From Deinococcus yavapaiensis KR-236 (GTDB lineage Bacteria > Deinococcota > Deinococci > Deinococcales > Deinococcaceae): a stretch of DNA of 64,000 nucleotides. The notes beneath the pieces were generated by a model. The model was not told where the DNA came from, made no database searches, and saw nothing but the letters and a program-made list of their open reading frames with translations. Made by a program: the position numbers and the translations under genes. Of this stretch, positions 57,973 through 64,000 are shown piece by piece; the stretch's first letter is position 1, and each line of letters begins with the position of its first letter. The stretch is from contig NZ_QJSX01000003.1 in NCBI RefSeq assembly GCF_003217515.1, positions 62,001 through 126,000 on the forward strand. Reading direction: 5' to 3'.

Positions 57973-59574
57973 ATGTTGACTGCCGTGCCGACCGCTTCCG
58001 CGAAGTCCGTGCTGCGCGTTCTCATCTGCGACGAGATGAATCCCGGACCGCTCGACTTCGAGGGCTTTTCCATCGAGTACGTTCCGAACATGCCGCGAGA
58101 GGAGATCTTACGGCGCCTGCCGGAGTTCGACGCGCTCATCACCCGTTCGCGCACTCGGGTGGACCCCGAGCTTCTCAACGCGGGCCCCAATCTCCGGGTC
58201 GTCGGACGTGGCGGCGTGGGCGTGGACAACATCGACCTCGACGCGGCTTCCCGGCGCGGCATCCTGGTTCTCAACGCCCCTGAAAGCAACAACGTGTCGG
58301 CGGCGGAACTCGCCGTGACGCACCTCATGGCGGCGGCGCGCGGCCTCACGCGCAGCGACGCGTCGACGCGAACCGGGAAGTGGGACCGCAAGTTCTTGGG
58401 CATCGAACTCAAGGACAAGACCCTCGGCATCGTGGGCCTCGGGCGCATCGGAAGCATCGTCGCGACGCGCGCCCAAGGGCTGCGCATGAAGGTCGTCGCG
58501 TACGACCCGTACATCGGCGACGCCAACTTCGCGCGCCTCGAAGTGCAGCGCGCCTCCAGCCTCGCCGAACTGCTGACGAGCGTGGACTTCCTGACGGTGC
58601 ACACGCCCCTCACGGAAGAGACCAGCGCCATGATCGGCCGTGACGAACTCGCGATGCTGCGACCGGGCGCGATCGTCGTGAACGCGGCGCGTGGCGGCAT
58701 CGTCGATGAGGCCGCGCTCGCCGAAGCGTTGCACTCCGGCCACTTGTTCGCCGCCGGAATCGACGTGTTCGCCGAGGAACCGCCCGCGAAGGACCATCCG
58801 CTGCTCACCGCCCCGAACCTCGGCATCACCGCGCACCTCGGCGCGAACACGTTCGAGGCTCAAGAGCGGGTCGGCGCGGAAATCGTGGACCGCGTGCTCG
58901 CCGCCTTGCGTGGCGACGTGTCGCGCGGCGCCGTGAACGCGCCCGCCCTCGACGGCAAGACGATGTTGGCGCTCGGCGCGTACCTCGACCTCGGCGAGAA
59001 GCTCGGCAAGATCCAAGGGCAACTGCTGCCGGGCGCCTCGGAACTCGAAGTGCAACTGCGCGGAGCCTTCCCGGCAGACGCCGCGCCCATCGTGACGTCC
59101 GTGCTCGTCGGGTATCTCAGCGGCTTCACCGACGAGACGCCGAACCTCGTGAACGCCCGCGCGATCGCCAAGGAGCGCGGCCTCAAGATCGTGACGCGTG
59201 AAAGCGAGGACGCCGAGCTCTACCAAAGCGAAGTGCTCGTCGTGACGCGTCAAGGTCAGCGAACGCGCACGGTCGGCGGCACGGTCTTCGGTCGCTTGCC
59301 GCGCATCACGCGTCTGCGCAACTTCCGCGTGGAACTCGAACCCGAGGGCCACATCCTGATCCTCTCGAACGAGGACCGTCCGGGCGCCGTCGCCAAGCTC
59401 TCCACGCTGCTCGGCAATTGGGGCGTGAACATCGCCGGGATGAGTCTCGGACGGGCCGAGAAGGGCGGGCAGGCTTTGTTCACCCTCACCCTCGACGACG
59501 CCCTCACGCCCGAGCAACTCGAACAGATCCGTGCGCTCGACGTCATCGAGTCCGCCTACCTGGTGCGAGTATGA
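57973..59574 (+). CDS. serA: D-3-phosphoglycerate dehydrogenase
   Basis: First step of serine synthesis: oxidises 3-phosphoglycerate to phosphohydroxypyruvate. 533 residues of the long type. Nucleotide-binding [15 protein letters not shown]; catalytic Arg in [14 protein letters not shown], Glu in DVFAEEP and His in [10 protein letters not shown]. The intervening ASB domain (about 320-455) and a C-terminal ACT domain ([20 protein letters not shown]) allow feedback control by serine. A TTCAAT box lies six bases before the ATG. It overlaps the aminotransferase gene by 4 bases. Confidence 0.95.
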   Translation: MLTAVPTASAKSVLRVLICDEMNPGPLDFEGFSIEYVPNMPREEILRRLPEFDALITRSRTRVDPELLNAGPNLRVVGRGGVGVDNIDLDAASRRGILVLNAPESNNVSAAELAVTHLMAAARGLTRSDASTRTGKWDRKFLGIELKDKTLGIVGLGRIGSIVATRAQGLRMKVVAYDPYIGDANFARLEVQRASSLAELLTSVDFLTVHTPLTEETSAMIGRDELAMLRPGAIVVNAARGGIVDEAALAEALHSGHLFAAGIDVFAEEPPAKDHPLLTAPNLGITAHLGANTFEAQERVGAEIVDRVLAALRGDVSRGAVNAPALDGKTMLALGAYLDLGEKLGKIQGQLLPGASELEVQLRGAFPADAAPIVTSVLVGYLSGFTDETPNLVNARAIAKERGLKIVTRESEDAELYQSEVLVVTRQGQRTRTVGGTVFGRLPRITRLRNFRVELEPEGHILILSNEDRPGAVAKLSTLLGNWGVNIAGMSLGRAEKGGQALFTLTLDDALTPEQLEQIRALDVIESAYLVRV

Positions 59575-60743
59575 CGAAGCTCGAAGCGAAACCCGCTTCG
59601 CTCGTCACGTCGGCAAACGCCCTGCTGCGTCCGCGCCTGCTCGCACCCGGCCCGGTCGAGACCGATCCGCGCACGATGCTGACGCTGGCCAAGCCGCAAA
59701 TCCACCACCGAACGCCCGAAGCGCGAGAAATCGTCCTCGAAGCGCGCGCGCGCCTCTCGGCTTTGCTGGGCGCGCCGGAGTGGGAACCCCTGATCCTCAC
59801 GAGCAGCGGCACGGGAGCGTTCGAGGCGGCCCTCGTGAGCCTCGTGCCCGACGGCGCGAACGTCCTCTCGGCGAGCGCCGGGAAGTTCGGAGAGCGTTGG
59901 GCGGACATGGCCCACAGCCTCGGGTACGCGGTGACACGCTTGGAGAAGCCGTGGGGCGAGGCGCTCGATCCTGCCGAGGTCGCCGACGCGGCGCGCGGAC
60001 AGGCCGCCCTTCTCATCACGCACTCCGAGACGAGCACGGGCGCCCTGCACGACCTCGCGCGCATCGCGGAGCAAGCCAAGCGCGCGAATCCCGACCTCCT
60101 GATCCTCGTGGACGCCGTCACGAGCTACGCGGTCGCCGAGCTTCGCCCCGCCGAGTGGCAACTCGACGCGGTGATCTCCGGCTCTCAGAAGGGTGTCGGG
60201 GGACCGCCCGGCCTCGGCTTCGTCTTCCTCTCGCCGTCGAGCGTCGAGCGCCTCGGCGCGAATCCGCGCCGCTACTACTTCGACCTCAAGAAGGAAGTCG
60301 CCAGCCAGCGCAAAGGGGAGACCGCGCAGACGCCTGCCATCAACCTCGTCGAAGGTCTGCTGACGAGCACCGAGCGTCTCGTCGCCGTGCCGCTCGAAAC
60401 GCTGTGGGCGGAGAAGGCGAAGCTCAACGCCGCTCTGCTCGCCGCCGGGAACGCGCTGGGTTGCCGTCCGTTCGCGTCGCGCGTCAGTCCCGCCGTCGCC
60501 GCTCTCGTTCCGCCCGTCGCCGTGAAGGACGTCGTGGGCGCCCTCAAAGCGCTCGGAGCGCGGGCCGTGGCAGGACAAGCGCCTCATCAGGACGCTCTCT
60601 TCCGTGTCTCCACGATGGGTTACTTCGATCGCTACGACACGCTCGGCATGGCGGGATTGCTGGAGGACGCCTTCGCGAATCTCGGGCGTCCCGTGGAGCG
60701 CGGCGTGGCCGTCGCCGCCGCTTGGAAGGCGCTGAACGCCTGA
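59571..60743 (+). CDS. Class V pyridoxal-phosphate aminotransferase
   Basis: 390 residues. [20 protein letters not shown] and [19 protein letters not shown] open the fold; Asp181 (LVDAVTSY) and the Schiff-base Lys207 ([16 protein letters not shown]) are present. The family includes serine-pyruvate and alanine-glyoxylate aminotransferases. Because it overlaps serA (ATGA), it is the probable partner that turns phosphohydroxypyruvate into phosphoserine, or runs the serine/glyoxylate branch; no typical serC is in the window. Confidence 0.87.
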   Translation: MTKLEAKPASLVTSANALLRPRLLAPGPVETDPRTMLTLAKPQIHHRTPEAREIVLEARARLSALLGAPEWEPLILTSSGTGAFEAALVSLVPDGANVLSASAGKFGERWADMAHSLGYAVTRLEKPWGEALDPAEVADAARGQAALLITHSETSTGALHDLARIAEQAKRANPDLLILVDAVTSYAVAELRPAEWQLDAVISGSQKGVGGPPGLGFVFLSPSSVERLGANPRRYYFDLKKEVASQRKGETAQTPAINLVEGLLTSTERLVAVPLETLWAEKAKLNAALLAAGNALGCRPFASRVSPAVAALVPPVAVKDVVGALKALGARAVAGQAPHQDALFRVSTMGYFDRYDTLGMAGLLEDAFANLGRPVERGVAVAAAWKALNA

Positions 60744-60768
60744 GGAAATCCGGATACGGACGCTCGTT

Positions 60769-61134
60769 TCAAAGCGGCGTGGCCACGTTCGGTGGAGTCG
60801 CCGGGGCGGTCGTGGGAGCGGGGCGCACGAACTGGTTGTTCTTGCCGGTGTTACTGAAGTTCGTGGATCCTTGCTTGACGGTCACGCGGTTGTTGTTTCC
60901 CCGCATCGACAGCGTTCGGATCGTGGCCGCCTGAAGCGTGTTGTTGTTGCCGTCGACGGTCACGCTTTCGCACGTTCCCGTCAGGACGACGGTGTTCTTG
61001 TTGCCCCGAACGGTGACGACGTCGTTCGCTTCATTGCAGTCGAGCCGAAACGACTTGTTGTTGTCTCGAATGGTGCTGTTGATGGCGAAGGCCGAGCTGC
61101 TCAGCAGCAAGGCGAGAATCAAAGGTCGTGACAT
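60769..61134 (-). CDS. Secreted DUF3060 protein
   Basis: 121 residues. A signal peptide (MSRPLILALLLSSSAFA) is followed by a repetitive beta-helix-like domain full of NNN/GNNN turns: TVRGNKNTVVLTGTCESVTV, DGNNNTLQAATIRTLSM and RGNNNRVTVKQGSTNFSNTG, the DUF3060 pattern. The Pro/Thr tail ends the protein. Two Cys may pair. GGGAGG precedes ATG 61134. A surface or adhesive role is possible but unproven. Confidence 0.83.
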   Translation of the reverse strand: MSRPLILALLLSSSAFAINSTIRDNNKSFRLDCNEANDVVTVRGNKNTVVLTGTCESVTVDGNNNTLQAATIRTLSMRGNNNRVTVKQGSTNFSNTGKNNQFVRPAPTTAPATPPNVATPL

Positions 61135-61465
61135 GCGCGCCTCCCTTGCCGAGCAGCCTCGCACCGAGCGACTGATGTGAGACGAGGGCGCGCTCAAGGC
61201 TCCTTCCGGGTTCTCTCGCAAAACGCCCGCCTCGCCGCTCGAATCCTTTTGACAAGGGTCGCTCGAAGTTCACACGAAGTTCCAACGTCGCGCGCCTGCG
61301 CTTCACGCCCTCCCCAAAGTGTAAGACAGCCCGCCAATGCGAGCCGCGTTTCCTGTGACTCTGTGAGAACGCATTCTGGAAACGCTCCCGACGACGGTCG
61401 GGCGCTCGGCCGTCGTGGCGAAGCGCTCCGTACGGGAGGCATGACGACAGGGAAAGAAGGGCGGG
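61135..61465. other. Divergent intergenic region, 331 bases
   Basis: A minus-strand TACACT (61318-61323) may serve the DUF3060 gene with a long leader. A 7-bp inverted repeat (61391-61397 with 61410-61416) lies before the plus-strand gene. No gene was seen. Confidence 0.35.
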
Positions 61466-61792
61466 ATGCTGGATCTTATTTACGACAACGACGTCACCAT
61501 CGCCAACCGAAGTCACACGCTGGAGGTGTACGCGAACGACGAACTGAACGAGGCAGTCGTCGTGCTCGTGCCGAGCGTGCGCGAAACGCCGGAGGCCTGC
61601 ACGGAAGCGTGGGACCTCGCCAAGAGCGTCCTGAACACCGTCGTGCCCGACGCGCGCGCCCGCTTGCTGCTGTGCGATCTCGGCGAGCGCCGCTACCGTT
61701 GGGTGGAGCAAGAACACCTCGACGAGCTGTCGCCTCCTTGGCGTGACGCTCACGCCGATGAAGTTCGAGACCACGGCTTGATGTGGGCCTGA
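61466..61792 (+). CDS. Hypothetical protein (108 aa)
   Basis: A soluble, acidic protein: LDLIYDNDVTIANRSHTLEV, NEAVVVLVPSVRETPEACTE, PDARARLLLCDLGERRYRWV. The alternating strands suggest a small alpha/beta fold. No family was recognised. GAAGGGCGGG stands before the ATG. Confidence 0.72.
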   Translation: MLDLIYDNDVTIANRSHTLEVYANDELNEAVVVLVPSVRETPEACTEAWDLAKSVLNTVVPDARARLLLCDLGERRYRWVEQEHLDELSPPWRDAHADEVRDHGLMWA

Positions 61793-61911
61793 CCCGCCCC
61801 TTCCCACGTCGCGCCCACCGCGGAGCAGCCGACGAGACTGCCCGAGTTTCGCCGCGTCCCAGCACGATCCCGTTCGTAGCGTCCCCTTCCGACTCCAGAA
61901 TTTGCTTCCGC

Positions 61912-61974
61912 AGGCACGCCAACGCGAAGGCGTGCCTTCTGGGCGAGCACCGCTTCTCCGTCCGGTGCTCGCCC
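61912..61974. terminator. Two tandem hairpins
   Basis: A 9-bp stem (61912-61920 with 61929-61937, followed by TCT) and a 12-bp stem (61941-61952 with 61963-61974). The first suits the end of the gene at 61466; the second has no T-tract. Confidence 0.55.
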
Positions 61975-62240
61975 CATCGCTCGACGAGCGTGCAAGACCC
62001 GCCTCCTCGATAGGCGAAGAAGTCAGGCTCGACCCTTCGGGGGTCCATAGCGCTGGCCTTGATCCATGAGCGCGTTCGCGAGCTTTTCGGCGCTCGGGCC
62101 AACCTCGTTCAGCACCCTATAGCGTCGCTGCGAAGGTCCGCCTCATCAGGTCGGGAAGGCCGAGCGATGGAAGAACGTGTCCCATACGCCCGAAGATCGG
62201 TGACGAACCGAATCGGCGGAAACGAACGGGAGCCGATTCC

Positions 62241-62269
62241 TTGTTCTGTTAACAACGTAGTGGCACACT
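62241..62269 (+). promoter_or_regulatory. recQ promoter
   Basis: TTGTTC (62241-62246), a 17-base spacer and CACACT (62264-62269), six bases before GTG 62276. An 8-base palindrome TGTTAACA (62247-62254) sits in the spacer. Confidence 0.5.
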
Positions 62270-62275
62270 GTTGAG

Positions 62276-64000
62276 GTGACGACCGCCGCGCCCTCCGCCC
62301 GATCCATCCTGAAGTCCGTGTTCGGCTACGACGCCTTCCGAGGCGCGCAAGCCGACATCGTCTCGCACGTCGCGAGCGGAAGTGACGCCCTCGTCCTGAT
62401 GCCCACCGGGGGCGGCAAGAGCTTGTGCTACCAAGTGCCCGCCCTGCTGCTCGACGGCGTCACCGTCGTCGTGTCGCCTCTCATCGCCTTGATGAAGGAC
62501 CAGGTGGACGCCCTGACGCAACTTGGCGTGAGGGCGGCGTACCTCAACTCCACCTTGAGCGCCGAGGCGGCGAGGAGCGTCGAAAACGCCTTCGTGCGAG
62601 GCGACCTCAAACTTCTCTACGTCGCGCCCGAACGCCTCGTCACCGACCGGATGCTGACCTTGCTCGACCGCGCCAACGTTTCGCTCTTCGCGATCGACGA
62701 GGCGCACTGCGTCTCGCAGTGGGGCCACGACTTCCGTCCCGAGTACCTGCAACTCGCGGTTCTGCACGAGCGTTTTCCCAACGTTCCCAGAATCGCCCTC
62801 ACCGCGACCGCCGACGAGCACACACGCCGCGAGATGATCGACAAGCTCGCCCTCGAAGACGCGCGGCAATTCGTCTCCAGCTTCGACCGCCCCAACATCC
62901 AGTACCGAGTGATCGAAAAGAACAACGCCCTCAAGCAACTCCTCGCCTTCATCCAAACCGAGCACCCGAACGACGCGGGCATCGTGTATTGCTTGTCGCG
63001 CAAATCCGTCGAGGAAGTCGCCGCGTTTCTCGAAGCGTCCGGCTTGAAGGCCTTGCCTTACCACGCGGGCCTCTCGCAAGCCTTGCGTGAAAAGCACCAA
63101 GAAGTTTTTCAGCGTGAGGAAGGCGTGGTCATGGTCGCCACGGTCGCTTTCGGCATGGGCATCGACAAGCCCGACGTGCGCTTCGTCGCGCACCTCGATC
63201 TGCCCAAGAGCATGGAAGGCTACTACCAGGAGACGGGCCGCGCGGGCCGCGACGGTCTGCCCTCCACCGCGTGGATGACGTACGGCCTCGCCGACGTCGT
63301 CGCCGTGCGCAAGATGCTCGCGCAAAGCGCGGCGCCCGAACACATCCGCCGCCTCGAAGCGAGAAAGCTCGACGCCCTGCTCGCCTACGCCGAGACGTCC
63401 GGATGCCGCCGCCGCGCCATCTTGGGCTACTTCGGCGAGGAGTACCCGTCGGGGTGCGGCAACTGCGACAACTGCCTCGCCGCACCCGACACGTGGGACG
63501 CGACGGTCGCCGCACAAAAAGTTCTCTCGACGGTCGTGCGCACCGGAAACCGTTTCGGCGCCGCGCACGTCGTCGATGTTCTGCTGGGACGCGAGAATCC
63601 TCGCATTCGCGCGCTCGGGCATCACCAGCTCAGCGTGTACGGTGTCGGCTCGGACTTGCCCGAGCGGACGTGGCGCGGCGTGCTGCGGCAACTCGTTGCC
63701 CTCGGGCACCTCACGACGGACGCCTTCGGCCACGGCAGCCTCATCGCCACGCCGAGCGCCCGCGCGATTTTGAAAGGCGAGCAGACGCTGCACCTGCGCC
63801 GTGAAACCGAGAAGCCGCCCAAACCGCAAAAAGTCAAAGCGACGTCTGCCGCCAGCACCCTCACGGGCGAAGACGGCGCCGTCTTCGACGCGTTGCGCGG
63901 AGTGCGCCTCAAGCTTGCCAAAGAGCAGGGCGTGCCGCCGTACGTCATCTTCCACGACGCGACCCTCAAGGCCATGGCGGAAGCGCGACCGCACACCAAA
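62276..64000 (+). CDS. recQ: ATP-dependent DNA helicase RecQ (truncated by window edge)
   Basis: A 3'-5' helicase of recombination and fork repair. 575 residues are visible with no stop. Walker [13 protein letters not shown] (42-53), DEAH box (141-144) in [45 protein letters not shown] and [11 protein letters not shown] form the helicase core. The RQC zinc site is Cys377, Cys394, Cys397 and Cys400, followed by the winged helix (410-500). At 530 an HRDC domain starts ([20 protein letters not shown]). D. radiodurans RecQ has several HRDC domains, so more may lie beyond. GTG 62276 follows its promoter directly. Confidence 0.95.
   Translation, partial: MTTAAPSARSILKSVFGYDAFRGAQADIVSHVASGSDALVLMPTGGGKSLCYQVPALLLDGVTVVVSPLIALMKDQVDALTQLGVRAAYLNSTLSAEAARSVENAFVRGDLKLLYVAPERLVTDRMLTLLDRANVSLFAIDEAHCVSQWGHDFRPEYLQLAVLHERFPNVPRIALTATADEHTRREMIDKLALEDARQFVSSFDRPNIQYRVIEKNNALKQLLAFIQTEHPNDAGIVYCLSRKSVEEVAAFLEASGLKALPYHAGLSQALREKHQEVFQREEGVVMVATVAFGMGIDKPDVRFVAHLDLPKSMEGYYQETGRAGRDGLPSTAWMTYGLADVVAVRKMLAQSAAPEHIRRLEARKLDALLAYAETSGCRRRAILGYFGEEYPSGCGNCDNCLAAPDTWDATVAAQKVLSTVVRTGNRFGAAHVVDVLLGRENPRIRALGHHQLSVYGVGSDLPERTWRGVLRQLVALGHLTTDAFGHGSLIATPSARAILKGEQTLHLRRETEKPPKPQKVKATSAASTLTGEDGAVFDALRGVRLKLAKEQGVPPYVIFHDATLKAMAEARPHTK

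Larger units (their letters stand above)
61793..62275. other. Intergenic region, 483 bases, with hairpins
   Basis: This is the longest gap in the window. It contains two adjoining hairpins (61912-61974), then about 280 bases that are GC-rich with several short inverted repeats, and the recQ promoter at the end. A 71-codon plus frame (62059-62274) has no ribosome site and Arg-rich junk composition, so it is not called. A structured RNA is possible here. Confidence 0.4.

Noticed and set aside
62130..62175. Signal recognition particle RNA
   Set aside because: The conserved AGCAG side of the internal loop is not present; kept only as a finding about a structured gap.

Overview
The window looks like a 64-kb piece of chromosome from a high-GC bacterium of the Deinococcus group. 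The evidence is indirect but consistent. The infC-rpmI-rplT block, the RecQ that runs into the start of an HRDC region at the right edge, the ybaB-recR pair, and the many genes whose start codon lies 5-9 bases downstream of a TANNNT -10 box (the leaderless-transcript pattern described for Deinococcus) all fit. No integrase, transposase, phage gene, CRISPR array, rRNA or tRNA gene was found. The gene content is a compact, ordinary chromosomal backbone with many short convergent, divergent or 4-base-overlapping gene pairs.

Layout. 1-9.3 kb: the 5' part of a low-complexity protein, exonuclease III, an App1-type phosphatase, a secreted subtilase, a TauE/SafE permease, MsrA and a Nudix hydrolase, then a twin DUF606 permease operon with its own MarR regulator. 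9.4-17 kb: gyrB, two unknown membrane or envelope proteins, a CHAD protein, cysS and a RelA/SpoT-type (p)ppGpp synthetase. 17-22 kb (all minus): a lipoprotein metallopeptidase, an acyl-CoA mutase large subunit, three consecutive Roadblock/LC7 proteins and ybaB-recR. 22-28.5 kb: a peroxiredoxin, an NrtR-like Nudix regulator, an acyl-CoA dehydrogenase, a glycogen debranching enzyme and infC-rpmI-rplT. 28.5-45.8 kb is carbohydrate- and envelope-centred: a GH30 lipoprotein, a receiver/GGDEF-like/GT2 fusion with an O-acyltransferase, a padR-HAAS-lepB operon, polyphosphate glucokinase, an RNA methyltransferase, K+ uptake genes, a triple-ATP-cone 2-phosphoglycerate kinase, TetR, a degenerate polysaccharide deacetylase, GT4 and GT2 glycosyltransferases and an MFS transporter. 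45.9-54.9 kb: a GH16 glucanase under two LacI/cre-type operators, crcB-xseA-xseB, a large repeat-rich lipoprotein with a GHL10-like domain, chrA and a LysM-NlpC hydrolase. 55-64 kb: DUF1844-dtd, a LysM-M23 protein with aat, serA plus a class V aminotransferase, a DUF3060 protein, one unknown gene and recQ, cut by the window edge.

How the genes work together. Three themes recur. One is glucan and glycogen metabolism (GH16, GH30, debranching enzyme, polyphosphate glucokinase). A second is envelope and exopolysaccharide building (GT2 fusion, acyltransferase, GT4, GT2, LepB, two LysM hydrolases, the GHL10-like lipoprotein). The third is genome maintenance (Xth, GyrB, RecR/YbaB, exonuclease VII, RecQ). 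The most unusual item is the fusion at 30249-32585. It joins a receiver-like domain that lacks its phospho-acceptor and a GGDEF domain that has lost the catalytic signature but keeps an RxxD I-site at the expected spacing to a membrane processive glycosyltransferase. It reads as a synthase with a built-in cyclic-di-GMP sensor. Other points worth a second look are GyrB substitutions at normally invariant positions, a mutase with both methylmalonyl-CoA-recognising residues replaced, and a possible AUA start for infC.
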